Shown here: positions 45,418 through 54,502 of the stretch, one piece after another | Layout: every line of letters starts with the position of its first letter | How positions within the stretch are numbered: position 1 is the first letter of the stretch | Assembly: GCA_902594255.1 (NCBI GenBank) | Contig: CACJLN010000006.1 | Location: 1-64,000, forward strand | Reading direction: 5' to 3' | Source: an uncultured Pelagibacteraceae bacterium | GTDB lineage: Bacteria > Pseudomonadota > Alphaproteobacteria > Pelagibacterales > Pelagibacteraceae | DNA length: 64,000 bases | Program-made: the position numbers and the translations under genes | The notes under the pieces: model-generated | Told to the model about the DNA's origin: nothing | The model's input: the letters and a program-made list of their open reading frames with translations, nothing else | The model's database searches: none

Positions 45418-47037
45418 TTACATGTTCCCATATCTTGGTCCACCTCCACCTTCAGGTGTAACCCAAGTAATGTTTTGTGATGGTTCTTTGATATCGCAAG
45501 TTTTACAGTGAATACAATTTTGAGAATTAATTACAAATTTATTAATATTATTTTCTGTTTGAACCTCGTAAACACCTGCTGGACAATATCTTTGGGCAGG
45601 CTCATCATATTCTTCTAAAGTATAATTAATGGGTAAATTTGGATCCTTTAACTTCAAGTGAACTGGTTGATTATCGGCATGATTGGTGCCTGTTAGATAA
45701 ACAGAGCTTGTTTTATCAAAAGTAAGAATATTATCTGGTTTAGGATAATCAATTTTGGGCATCTCTTTAGCTGATTTTAATGTCTGATGATCTGCATGTT
45801 TATGTCTTAATGTGAATGGAAGTTTGCCTCTAAACAGAATTTGGTCAATTCCTGTAAAAATAATCCCCAATATTAAACCCCAGCTAAAACTAGGTTTTAC
45901 ATTTCTAGCTTTATATAACTCATCATAGAGCCAACTTTGTTTGAACTTTTCCTCAAAGTTAGACAAATCCTTATCATTTTTGATGTGTTCATTAATTGCT
46001 TCAGCAGCTATTATTCCACTTTTCATAGCAGTATGAGAACCTTTTATTTTTGGCATATTTAATGTTCCAGCATCACATCCAATGAGTAATGCACCAGGCA
46101 TAAACATTTTTGGTAAACTTTGGAAACCACCTTCAATCAATGCTCTTGCACCATAAGAAATTCTTTTTCCTCCCTCTATCATTTTTTTTATGGCTGGATG
46201 AGTTTTAAATCTCTGAAATTCATCGAATGGTGATAAATGGGGATTTTTATAATCTAATCCAATTACATATCCTAAAAAAATTTGTTTGTTTTCAGCATGA
46301 TAGATAAAACTTCCACCGTAAGTGCTGTTATCCAATGGCCAACCAGCACTATGTATAACCATTCCTTCATGATGATTTTTATCTTCTATTTCCCAAATTT
46401 CTTTAAAACCAATTCCATACTGTTGAGGATCTTTTCCTTTATCAAGTTCAAACTTTTTAATTAATTGTTTTCCTAAATGTCCTCTGCATCCTTCAGCAAA
46501 TACAGTAACCTTTCCTAACAATTCTATCCCAGGTTCAAAACTATCTTTTTTATTTCCGTCTTTGTCTACTCCCATATCTTGAGTGGCCACACCTTTAACT
46601 GAACCGTCTTCATTATATAAAATTTCACTAGCGGGAAAGCCTGGAAAAATTTCGACACCTAAACTTTCCGCTTGTTCTGCTAACCACCTACACAAATTAG
46701 CAAGACTAATTATATAGTTTTTATGGTTTTGTTGAACAGACGGTAATAACCAAGTTGGCCAACTTAATGATTTTGTTTTACTTAAAAATAAAAATTTTTC
46801 TTTAGTAACTTTGGTTTTGATTGGTGCATTTAATTCTTTCCAGTTTGGAAACAATTCATCTAGAGCTCTAGTTTCAAAAACATTTCCACTTAATATATGA
46901 GCACCAATCTCCGATGCCTTTTCTAAAATACAAATGTTTAATTCTGAGTTTAATTGTTTTAATTTAATTGCAGTTGTTAATCCAGATGGACCACCACCTA
47001 CAATAACAACATCATATTCCATTTTCTCTCTGGACAT
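45418..47037 (-). CDS. Electron transfer flavoprotein-ubiquinone oxidoreductase
   Basis: The 539-residue membrane-bound enzyme takes electrons from ETF to ubiquinone. It has an N-terminal FAD site (VVIVGGGPSGLTTAIKL), the quinone/FAD core, and a C-terminal ferredoxin-like 4Fe-4S domain with CPAG and CIHCKTC. It is the last gene of the unit dimethylglycine dehydrogenase-etfB-etfA-ETF-QO, which makes a full path to the quinone pool. The start could be codon 6 (MEYDVV). Confidence 0.95.
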   Translation of the reverse strand: MSREKMEYDVVIVGGGPSGLTTAIKLKQLNSELNICILEKASEIGAHILSGNVFETRALDELFPNWKELNAPIKTKVTKEKFLFLSKTKSLSWPTWLLPSVQQNHKNYIISLANLCRWLAEQAESLGVEIFPGFPASEILYNEDGSVKGVATQDMGVDKDGNKKDSFEPGIELLGKVTVFAEGCRGHLGKQLIKKFELDKGKDPQQYGIGFKEIWEIEDKNHHEGMVIHSAGWPLDNSTYGGSFIYHAENKQIFLGYVIGLDYKNPHLSPFDEFQRFKTHPAIKKMIEGGKRISYGARALIEGGFQSLPKMFMPGALLIGCDAGTLNMPKIKGSHTAMKSGIIAAEAINEHIKNDKDLSNFEEKFKQSWLYDELYKARNVKPSFSWGLILGIIFTGIDQILFRGKLPFTLRHKHADHQTLKSAKEMPKIDYPKPDNILTFDKTSSVYLTGTNHADNQPVHLKLKDPNLPINYTLEEYDEPAQRYCPAGVYEVQTENNINKFVINSQNCIHCKTCDIKEPSQNITWVTPEGGGGPRYGNM

Positions 47038-47060
47038 AGAGTAATTTTTTACAGATTATA

Positions 47061-48014
47061 TTATTTTTGTATAGTGTTTAATTTGTTCAATTCTTCCAAA
47101 AATTTTGGTAGTGCATCAAATAAATCTGCCTCTAAACCATAATCTGCAACACTAAAAATTGGAGCTTCCCCATCTTTATTTATAGCAACAATTACTTTGC
47201 TCTCTTTCATTCCAGCCAAATGCTGAATAGCACCAGAAATTCCTACAGCAATGTATAGGTCTGGCACAACTACTTTGCCAGTTTGTCCAACTTGATGATC
47301 ATTTGTTATATAACCTGCATCAACTGCAGCTCTCGAAGCACCGATAGCGGCATTAAGTTTATCCGCAACAGCAGTAATTAATTTAAAATTTTCACCACTT
47401 TGCATACCTCTGCCACCAGAAACGACTACTCTAGCAGTTCCCAATTCTGGTCTATCTGATTTGATTTCCTCTTTTTTTATAAATTTAGTAATTTCTGTTG
47501 CTTCAGCAGCATCACCATTTTGTATTTCAGCTGACCCACCAGATGTTGGAGCAGGGTCAAAAGATGTGGGTCTGATTGTTACACACTTTATTTTATCATT
47601 ACTTTTTACTGTAGCAAATGCGTTACCTGCATAAATTGGTCTTTGAAATGTATCTTCAGATATTACTTTCGTAATATCACTTATCTGAGAAACATCTAGT
47701 AAAGCCGCAACTCTTGGCATTAAGTTCTTTCCAAAAGTATTAGCTGAACATATTATATGTGAATAATTTCCAGAAAGTTTTATAATTACTGATGTGTAGT
47801 TTTCTGCTATGTAATTTTCATAAATTGGATTATTTACATTTATAACCTTTTTAACATTAGGAACCTGAGAAATTGATTTTGCTACCTCTTCAGAATTTGA
47901 CCCAATTACTAAAACATGAACATCTTCATTAATTTGAGATGCAGCAGAAATTGCATTAAAAGTAAAAGGTTTAACTTCTTTATTGTTATGTTCTGCTATT
48001 AATAAAACTGACAT
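47061..48014 (-). CDS. etfA: Electron transfer flavoprotein alpha subunit
   Basis: The 317-residue EtfA has its C-terminal FAD domain with GGRGMQSGENFKL, DHQVGQTGKVVVPDLYIAVG and ISGAIQHLAGMK. It shares a base with etfB. Together they carry electrons from dehydrogenases to ETF-QO. Confidence 0.96.
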   Translation of the reverse strand: MSVLLIAEHNNKEVKPFTFNAISAASQINEDVHVLVIGSNSEEVAKSISQVPNVKKVINVNNPIYENYIAENYTSVIIKLSGNYSHIICSANTFGKNLMPRVAALLDVSQISDITKVISEDTFQRPIYAGNAFATVKSNDKIKCVTIRPTSFDPAPTSGGSAEIQNGDAAEATEITKFIKKEEIKSDRPELGTARVVVSGGRGMQSGENFKLITAVADKLNAAIGASRAAVDAGYITNDHQVGQTGKVVVPDLYIAVGISGAIQHLAGMKESKVIVAINKDGEAPIFSVADYGLEADLFDALPKFLEELNKLNTIQK

Positions 48015-48763
48015 TATATTACTTTAGCTTCATTTTTTAATTTTTGAACTAATTCTTCAACACTTGCGACTTTAATCCCAGCTTTTCTTTTTGGGGGCTC
48101 TTCTACTTTAATTTGCTCTATTCTTGATTTTACGTCGACTCCAAGATCACCAGCACTTATTTGCTCTATAGGTTTCTTCTTAGCTTTCATTATATTTGGT
48201 AAAGAGGCATATCTTGGTTCGTTTAATCTTAAGTCACAAGTAACTATAGCAGGTACGTTTACCTCAATAGTCTCCAGTCCTTCATCGACCTCCCTAGTGA
48301 CCTCTAAAGTTTTTTCTTTTACTTCTATTTTTGATGCAAATGTTGCTTGTGGCCAATTTAATAGCGCAGCTAACATTTGACCGGTTTGATTACAATCATC
48401 ATCAATAGCTTGTTTACCCATAAAAACTAGATCTGGCTTTTCTTTTTCAACAATCTTTTTTAAAATTTTGGAAACCGCCAAAGGTTCTATTACCCCATTA
48501 ACTTTTACTAAAATACCTCTATCAGCTCCAACAGCTAATGCTTTTCTTACAGTTTCTTGTGCCTTTTCTTCTCCAACCGAAACTGCTACAACTTCTTTAG
48601 CCTTGCCTGCTTCTTTAATTTTTACTGCTTCCTCTATTGCATTATCATCTGGAGGATTTGTAGACATCTTAACATTGTCAGTAACTACCCCAGAGTTATC
48701 TTCTTTGACTCTTATTTGAACGTTATAATCAATAACTCTTTTGACTGCGACTAGGATTTTCAT
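48014..48763 (-). CDS. etfB: Electron transfer flavoprotein beta subunit
   Basis: The 249-residue EtfB begins [14 protein letters not shown] and contains [23 protein letters not shown] and [17 protein letters not shown], both diagnostic. It overlaps the end of the dimethylglycine dehydrogenase gene by one base, so these genes are translationally linked. Confidence 0.96.
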   Translation of the reverse strand: MKILVAVKRVIDYNVQIRVKEDNSGVVTDNVKMSTNPPDDNAIEEAVKIKEAGKAKEVVAVSVGEEKAQETVRKALAVGADRGILVKVNGVIEPLAVSKILKKIVEKEKPDLVFMGKQAIDDDCNQTGQMLAALLNWPQATFASKIEVKEKTLEVTREVDEGLETIEVNVPAIVTCDLRLNEPRYASLPNIMKAKKKPIEQISAGDLGVDVKSRIEQIKVEEPPKRKAGIKVASVEELVQKLKNEAKVI

Positions 48764-51195
48764 TAAGCTCTCAATAATTTATTTTCATTATCATAGGGGC
48801 TTTCTTCCAAAATTGTTGCCTCATACATTTTTCCCAGTATATCAACTTTTAGTTTTTCACCAACATTGGCTAAATCAGGTTTGACCATTGCAAGTGCGAT
48901 TGATTTATCTAATCTAAAACCATACTCACCACCTGTAGCTCTTCCAACTACTTTATTATCTTTATAAATTGGATTGTTTCCTAAAACATCCGAGTCTGTT
49001 GTATTATGAACTTCAAGAGTTACTAATTTATTATCAAAACCTTTTTCTCTCCATTTATTAAGCGCTTCTAAACCAATAAAGTTGCCTTTATTTGGGTGAA
49101 CAAATCTATCTAAACCTGACTCATAGGGAGAATATTCAATTGACAATTCTGTACCTACAAGTTTGTAAGATTTCTCAATTCTTAAACTATTCATCGCTCG
49201 TATACCAAAAGGTTTCAGTCCTAAATCTTTACCTGCTTCCATCAACTTATCAAAAATATGATTTTGATATTCAATTGGATGATGGAGCTCCCATCCTAAC
49301 TCTCCAACAAAATTTACTCTCATTGCATTTACTGGTGCATATCCAACATTGACATTTTTAGCGGTAAGCCATTTAAAGTTTTCATTTGAAAAATCATCAG
49401 TTGAAACTTTCTGCATCAGTTCTCTTGCTTTTGGTCCCGCAACTACAAGAACTCCAGTGCTATTTGTAAGATCCTCAAATATAACTGATCCATCCGTTGG
49501 CATCCATTTTTGGATCCAATCGTGATCTAATCTTAAATTTGCACCCGCTGATACAAGATAGTAACTATTTTCTGCTTCTTTCATAATTGTAAATTCTGAA
49601 TGCACACCGCCTTTTGTGTTAAGGGCATGACATAAATTTATTCTACCGATCTTTTTAGGTAGTTTATTTGCAACTAAATAATCTAAAAACTCCTCTGCTT
49701 TTGGACCTCTAATTCTACATTTCGCAAATGCAGTCATATCTAAAAGCCCGACGTTTTTTTTTACGTTTTCACATTCCCTTTTAATTGCATCAAACCACTT
49801 AGATCTTCTAAATGACCAATCATCTTTTTGTTCCATGCCATCAGTTGCAAAAAAATTTGGTCTTTCCCAACCAAATTTTTGACCAAAAACTGCTCCAAGT
49901 TCTTTCATTCTTTCGTAACAAGGTGATGTTCTAAGTGGTCTTGCAGCTGGTCTTTCTTCGTCGGGATAATGAACGATAAAAACGTGACTGTAAGCCTCTT
50001 CGTTTTTTGCTTTTAAATAAGACTTAGTCGCATAATTACCATAACGTCTTGGCTCAACGCCAAGCATATCAATTGTTGGTTCACCATCAATGATCCATTC
50101 TGCCAATTGCCAACCTGCTCCACCCGCAGCAGTAATTCCAAAACTATGACCTTCATTAATCCAAAAGTTTTTTAATCCCCAGGCAGGACCAACTATCGGG
50201 TTTCCATCCGGAGTATAACAAATTGCCCCGTTGTAAACTTTTTTAACACCAACTTCACCAAAAGCGGGCACACGATGTATTGCGCCTTCAATATGTGGAG
50301 CAAGTCTGTCTAAATCTTCTTGAAATAATTCATACTCTGAATTTTTTGATGGTCCTTCCACATAACAAGCTGGAGCACCATCTTCATATGGACCTAGAAT
50401 TAATCCACCAGCTTCTTCTCTCATATACCATCTACTATCGCTATCTCTTAATACGCCCATCTCAGGAAGACCTGCTTTTTTTCTTTTTTGAATTTCAGGA
50501 TGAGGTTCAGTAACAATGTACTGATGCTCTACAGGTATAACTGGAATGTCTAGTCCTACCATTTCTCCAGTTTGTCTAGCAAAATTACCTGAACAAGAAA
50601 TCACATGTTCACATTCAATCGATCCTTTGTCAGTTTCAACAATCCATCCATCTTTTGTTTGTCTCATTGATAAAACAGTAGTATTACGATAAATTTCAGC
50701 TCCTCTATTTCTTGCCCCTGTTGCAAGAGCTTGTGTTAAATCTGCTGGTTGAATATATCCATCTTCTGGATGTTGAATTGCTCCAATTAAATCATCGGTA
50801 TGACACAAGGGCCAAATTTCTTTTACTTGTTGAGGTGTTAAAAATTTTACATCAACTCCTATAGTTTTTGCTACTCCTGCATACTGATGATATTCATCCA
50901 TCCTGTCTTTCGTGCTTGCGAGACGTATATTTGAAACAACACTAAACCCAACATTTTTTCCTGTTTCTTCTTCTAATGTTTTATATAGATTAACAGCGTA
51001 TTTATGAAGCTGACCAACTGAATAACTCATATTAAATAGAGGCAATAGTCCAGCAGCATGCCAAGTTGAACCTGAAGTTAATTCTTTACGTTCAACTAAA
51101 ACAACATCTGACCACCCTTTTTTAGCTAAATGATAAAGTGCACTAACACCAACAACTCCTCCACCAACTACAACTACTTTTGTTTTAGTTTTCAT
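48763..51195 (-). CDS. Dimethylglycine/sarcosine dehydrogenase-like fusion (FAD oxidoreductase plus GcvT domain)
   Basis: The 810-residue protein has an N-terminal DAO-type FAD domain ([17 protein letters not shown]) with His46 in STWHAAG, the position of covalent FAD attachment in dimethylglycine dehydrogenase, and a C-terminal aminomethyltransferase-like domain from about residue 430 that binds tetrahydrofolate. It would oxidise an N-methyl group of dimethylglycine or sarcosine, pass electrons to ETF (next genes) and give methylene-tetrahydrofolate. The ETF context favours this over oxygen-using oxidases. Dimethylglycine is preferred as substrate but not proven. Confidence 0.88.
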   Translation of the reverse strand: MKTKTKVVVVGGGVVGVSALYHLAKKGWSDVVLVERKELTSGSTWHAAGLLPLFNMSYSVGQLHKYAVNLYKTLEEETGKNVGFSVVSNIRLASTKDRMDEYHQYAGVAKTIGVDVKFLTPQQVKEIWPLCHTDDLIGAIQHPEDGYIQPADLTQALATGARNRGAEIYRNTTVLSMRQTKDGWIVETDKGSIECEHVISCSGNFARQTGEMVGLDIPVIPVEHQYIVTEPHPEIQKRKKAGLPEMGVLRDSDSRWYMREEAGGLILGPYEDGAPACYVEGPSKNSEYELFQEDLDRLAPHIEGAIHRVPAFGEVGVKKVYNGAICYTPDGNPIVGPAWGLKNFWINEGHSFGITAAGGAGWQLAEWIIDGEPTIDMLGVEPRRYGNYATKSYLKAKNEEAYSHVFIVHYPDEERPAARPLRTSPCYERMKELGAVFGQKFGWERPNFFATDGMEQKDDWSFRRSKWFDAIKRECENVKKNVGLLDMTAFAKCRIRGPKAEEFLDYLVANKLPKKIGRINLCHALNTKGGVHSEFTIMKEAENSYYLVSAGANLRLDHDWIQKWMPTDGSVIFEDLTNSTGVLVVAGPKARELMQKVSTDDFSNENFKWLTAKNVNVGYAPVNAMRVNFVGELGWELHHPIEYQNHIFDKLMEAGKDLGLKPFGIRAMNSLRIEKSYKLVGTELSIEYSPYESGLDRFVHPNKGNFIGLEALNKWREKGFDNKLVTLEVHNTTDSDVLGNNPIYKDNKVVGRATGGEYGFRLDKSIALAMVKPDLANVGEKLKVDILGKMYEATILEESPYDNENKLLRA

Positions 51196-51250
51196 AAAAT
51201 GATTCCTACTAAATTTTTATTCATTTCGAAACAAAATTGTATAAATGATC

Positions 51251-51715
51251 TCAAATTGAACTTCCTAATGGTTCGGGACTTGAAACCATTGTTGTCAACC
51301 AACAGTTATTTAGAGGTCCATCACCCAAGTATTTTTCTACTTGCCAATTGAACTTATGATAAGTCTTTTCTTTATCTAATAAAATAACCTCAAATTGAAC
51401 CCAGCTATCTCCTGATCTAGTTTGAGTAATAGTATGACTTAAATGATTTATCATCATTTGATAATTATTGCCTTTGATCATCTTCTTAAACCTATCTAGG
51501 GGTCCTGTAGCTTGTTTATTATTAGGGTGAGCAAAATTCCAGGTTTGTTCTATACCACTATCCTTAAATTTTTCGTTATTTTTTTGTAAACCAAGTAACT
51601 GTATCTTAACAACTTCGGCTGGTTGAATAGAGCTATTAGGCTTAATTAGTTCGGCTTTTGAAATTGAAGTTGAAACGAAAAAAATAATTAATAATTTTAA
51701 ATATTTATTGAGCAT
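51251..51715 (-). CDS. DUF4864 secreted protein
   Basis: The 154-residue protein has an N-terminal signal peptide (LLIIFFVSTSISKA) and the DUF4864 pattern: VVKIQLLGLQKN, GIEQTWNFAHPNNKQATGPLDRF and a WQVEKYLGDGPLNNCWLTTMV end. The family has no known role and is often seen in alphaproteobacteria and photosynthetic eukaryotes. It is 14 bases after the CoA-binding protein gene. Confidence 0.75.
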   Translation of the reverse strand: MLNKYLKLLIIFFVSTSISKAELIKPNSSIQPAEVVKIQLLGLQKNNEKFKDSGIEQTWNFAHPNNKQATGPLDRFKKMIKGNNYQMMINHLSHTITQTRSGDSWVQFEVILLDKEKTYHKFNWQVEKYLGDGPLNNCWLTTMVSSPEPLGSSI

Positions 51716-51729
51716 TTTTTAAGAATTTT

Positions 51730-52131
51730 TTAATTAAGATATTTCTCAATCTCAATCTTAGTACATTTATTCTCAACATAAATTATATTATTTGCCTCAG
51801 CTATTTTTCTAGCGTCAGGACTTTTGATATCTAGCTGTAACCACAAGACTTTTGCTTTTATTTTGACTGCTTCGTTAGCAATTTCAACAGCTTCATTTGA
51901 TGGCCTAAAAACATCAATTATATCTACTTGTCCGTCAATTTCAGAAACTTTTGCATACACTTTCTCACCTAGAATTTTTTCACCTCTAATAGTTGGATTG
52001 ACTGGATAAACTTTATAACCATTATTTTGAAGATATTTCATTACAATTGATGAGGTTTTTTCTAAGTTCTTACTTGCACCGACTAAAGCAATATTTTTAT
52101 ATTTAGTTAAAATATCTTTAGTCTCTGCCAT
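51730..52131 (-). CDS. CoA-binding domain protein (YccU-like)
   Basis: The 133-residue protein is a single Rossmann CoA-binding domain: KNIALVGASKNLEKTSSIV, then YPVNPTIRGEKILGEKVYAKVSEI and VEIANEAVKIKAKVLWLQL. The family resembles the N-terminal part of succinyl-CoA synthetase alpha; function unknown. It lies one base after the enoyl-CoA hydratase gene. Confidence 0.85.
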   Translation of the reverse strand: MAETKDILTKYKNIALVGASKNLEKTSSIVMKYLQNNGYKVYPVNPTIRGEKILGEKVYAKVSEIDGQVDIIDVFRPSNEAVEIANEAVKIKAKVLWLQLDIKSPDARKIAEANNIIYVENKCTKIEIEKYLN

Positions 52132-52132
52132 C

Positions 52133-52903
52133 TTATTTATTTTTCCAAACTGGTTTCCTTTTTTCTATAAAAGCAGAAATTCCCTCTTTTGCATCCATTG
52201 CCATCATATTTATTGTCATCATCTTACTTGTGTGTGAGTAAGCTTTTCTGAGTGGCATTTCTAATTGCTTATAAAAAGTTTGTTTTCCAATTTTAATTGT
52301 AAGATTAGATTTAGATGCAATTTTTTTTGCAATTTTTAAAACTTCTTTATTTAACTTTGATTTTGGAAAATAGTCATTAATCAATCCAATTTCTTTTGCA
52401 TAATTTGCTTTAATTGGTTCTCCAGTTAATAACATCTTCATCATTGGTTTTCTGTTAACTTTCCGACTAACAGCAACCATAGGTGTACTACAAAATAAAC
52501 CGATGTTTACCCCTGGAGTAGCAAATAATGCTTCTTTAGTGCTATAAGCCAAATCACAACTGGCAACTAATTGACATCCTGCTGCATAAGCTGCTCCATG
52601 CACTTTTGCAATCACTGGTTTTCTACCCTCAACTATCCGCAGCATTAGTTTTGAGCATAAATTAAATAATCTTTGATATTTTTTTTTGCTTTTTAAGTTT
52701 CTTACTTCTTTTAAATTATGACCTGCGCTAAAACCTTTTCCTGCTCCCTCAAGAATTATTACTTTTGTTTTTCTATCGTAATCTAATTTTTTAAAAACTT
52801 TGATAAGATCATTTAAATTTTTAAATGATAAAGAATTGTATGTTTTTGGTTCATTAATAATTATTCGTGAAATATCTTTTAATTTTACAACTTTAATATT
52901 CAT
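52133..52903 (-). CDS. Enoyl-CoA hydratase/isomerase family protein
   Basis: The 256-residue crotonase-fold protein shows GKGFSAGHNLKEV (CoA and oxyanion loop), VHGAAYAAGCQLVASCDLAYS and ATPGVNIGLFCSTP. The active-site Glu residues typical of enoyl-CoA hydratase 2 are not clear, so another crotonase reaction is possible. It follows the nucleotidylyltransferase gene by 6 bases. Confidence 0.85.
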   Translation of the reverse strand: MNIKVVKLKDISRIIINEPKTYNSLSFKNLNDLIKVFKKLDYDRKTKVIILEGAGKGFSAGHNLKEVRNLKSKKKYQRLFNLCSKLMLRIVEGRKPVIAKVHGAAYAAGCQLVASCDLAYSTKEALFATPGVNIGLFCSTPMVAVSRKVNRKPMMKMLLTGEPIKANYAKEIGLINDYFPKSKLNKEVLKIAKKIASKSNLTIKIGKQTFYKQLEMPLRKAYSHTSKMMTINMMAMDAKEGISAFIEKRKPVWKNK

Positions 52904-52909
52904 TAATTA

Positions 52910-53284
52910 TTATTTTAATTTGCCCTCTTCTCTCATCTTGGCTCTTATTTTAGTTGCAGAGATTTCTTGAATTTCTTTTGAGAGCTCAATTTCTTCAATT
53001 TGATAACCTACGCCCCTACCATAACAAATATTTGTTATATTTGGTACTAACACAATTTTGTATCGTCCTTCAAATTCAGGTTTAAGTCTATCCTCTATAT
53101 TTTTTTTCACAGTTTCAAAATCAAATGGATTGTCATCAACACCCTGAACATCTCTAATCTGTATACAAACTTGACCTGTTTTTTTTAAAATTTCTTTAAA
53201 TAATGCATAATGACCATCGTGAAAGGGTTGCCACCTTCCTAACATTTGTGCAGTTGGTTTTTTATTGTCCCACTTATAGGTCAT
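52910..53284 (-). CDS. Nucleotidylyltransferase with HxGH motif, substrate unknown
   Basis: From the ATG at 53284 (11-base overlap with the kinase gene) the protein has 124 residues. It has the GRWQPFHDGH motif (an HxGH nucleotidylyltransferase site) and the C-terminal ISATKIR motif, as in NMN, phosphopantetheine or glycerol-phosphate transferases. The longer frame from 53341 adds a basic tail and is rejected. Overlap with an APS-kinase-like gene suggests the two act on one pathway. Confidence 0.75.
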   Translation of the reverse strand: MTYKWDNKKPTAQMLGRWQPFHDGHYALFKEILKKTGQVCIQIRDVQGVDDNPFDFETVKKNIEDRLKPEFEGRYKIVLVPNITNICYGRGVGYQIEEIELSKEIQEISATKIRAKMREEGKLK

Positions 53285-53690
53285 TTTTAATCTCCTTAAG
53301 TATTTTTGGAGCCCAATTTTTAGCATCTTGTGAAGTAACATGAAAGTTATACTTATCAGGCTTTACAAACATTTTATTAGTATCTTCAAATCTACCTTCT
53401 TTAATAGTATCAACCCAAATGATAAAATCTGCAGGAAATAATTTCCTAGCCTCAGGTGTTGGGCATATGAAATCAGCTACGACAAAATTTCCATCTTTTT
53501 TTAGCTTTAAGGCAAAATCAGCCATTCTCTTTGATTGCCTTTTTCTTCCTTCCTCTGAAAAATCCCAGTCATTTGCTTCTTTTCTAACCTCATCAGCGTT
53601 CAATCTTTTAGCATTAAGTAATGGAGCTAACTCATTAGCTAAGGTTGTTTTTCCTGACCCAGGCAGACCCATTATTAAAATAATTTTCAT
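53274..53690 (-). CDS. APS-kinase-like P-loop kinase
   Basis: From the ATG at 53690 the 138-residue protein begins MKIILIMGLPGSGKTTLANE, a Walker A at residues 8-16, and resembles adenylylsulfate kinase (NADEVRKEAN, VADFICPTPEARK, NFHVTSQ). It is shorter than CysC (about 200 residues). The longer frame from 53801 would overlap the divergent MTHFR gene by 28 bases and is rejected. The partner nucleotidylyltransferase is not ATP sulfurylase-like. So the true substrate may be another sugar, alcohol or nucleotide. Confidence 0.72.
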   Translation of the reverse strand: MKIILIMGLPGSGKTTLANELAPLLNAKRLNADEVRKEANDWDFSEEGRKRQSKRMADFALKLKKDGNFVVADFICPTPEARKLFPADFIIWVDTIKEGRFEDTNKMFVKPDKYNFHVTSQDAKNWAPKILKEIKNDL

Positions 53691-53773
53691 AATTGTTTTG
53701 TGACAATAAAAATCGATTCTATCAAGCTGAATTTCTTTGACAGCTTTTTTAAAAAAGATAATCATCCTATTAA

Positions 53774-54502
53774 ATGAACTTTTCTTTAGAAATAGGCCCA
53801 ACTACTGACCTAGATACTGTGCCTCCAGTTAAAGATATTTACATAACAATGTTACCTGGTGGGGATTATAAAGAGACAGCACAACAAGCAGTTGAGTTAG
53901 TTAAGAAAGGTTTTAATCCAGTCCCTCACTTTCCAGCAAGATCAATGCAGAATGAAAAGCAACTAAAAGATTATGTTTCAAGATGTAAAGATGGTGGAGT
54001 TAAACAAGTTCTAGTAATTGGCGGTGGAAGAGAACCAATGGGAAAATTCGATAGCTCTTTTCAACTTTTGGAGACTGGTTATTTTGAGAAGATGACAATA
54101 GGAATTGCTGGACACCCAGAGGGGAGTCCTGATATATCCGACTCAGACTTAGAAAAAGCTATGATAGATAAAAAGCCTTATGCTGATTATATAGTAACAC
54201 AGTGGTTATTAGATCCCCAGCCTATTATAGATTTTGTATCTAAACAAAGCGTACCAGTGCATGTAGGAATAACTGGCCCTCTTAAAATATCAAGCTTGAT
54301 TAAGTTTGCAAACATTGTAGGAGCAAAAAATTCCTTAAATTTTCTTAAATCTAATTTTACTAAGGCTTTAGATTTATTAAAACCTAAAGACCCTAATGAT
54401 TTAATTGGGAAGCTTAAATCACATACTGATTTCTTTCACATTTATACATTCGGCGGCTTGAAGGAAACTAACAAGTGGTTGAAGGAGAATAGTTATGTCT
54501 AA
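53774..54502 (+). CDS. Methylenetetrahydrofolate reductase-like protein
   Basis: The 242-residue TIM-barrel flavoprotein resembles MetF but is about 50 residues shorter. It has FSLEIGPTTDLD, PVPHFPARSM, QVLVIGGGREPMG, GIAGHPEGSPD and a HVGITGP segment. It is 8 bases overlapped with the next gene, a GcvT-like demethylase. By inference it moves the methyl group from methyl-tetrahydrofolate toward methylene-tetrahydrofolate. A possible TTGACA -35 lies at 53737. Confidence 0.8.
   Translation: MNFSLEIGPTTDLDTVPPVKDIYITMLPGGDYKETAQQAVELVKKGFNPVPHFPARSMQNEKQLKDYVSRCKDGGVKQVLVIGGGREPMGKFDSSFQLLETGYFEKMTIGIAGHPEGSPDISDSDLEKAMIDKKPYADYIVTQWLLDPQPIIDFVSKQSVPVHVGITGPLKISSLIKFANIVGAKNSLNFLKSNFTKALDLLKPKDPNDLIGKLKSHTDFFHIYTFGGLKETNKWLKENSYV

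Noticed and set aside
48557-48754. Plus-strand frames over etfB, the dimethylglycine dehydrogenase and other genes
   Set aside because: They lie entirely within well-supported genes on the other strand and show no motif.
53691-53801. Long N-terminal extension of the APS-kinase-like protein
   Set aside because: The Walker A segment should lie within the first 20 residues; the extension overlaps the divergent MTHFR gene and contains no domain.
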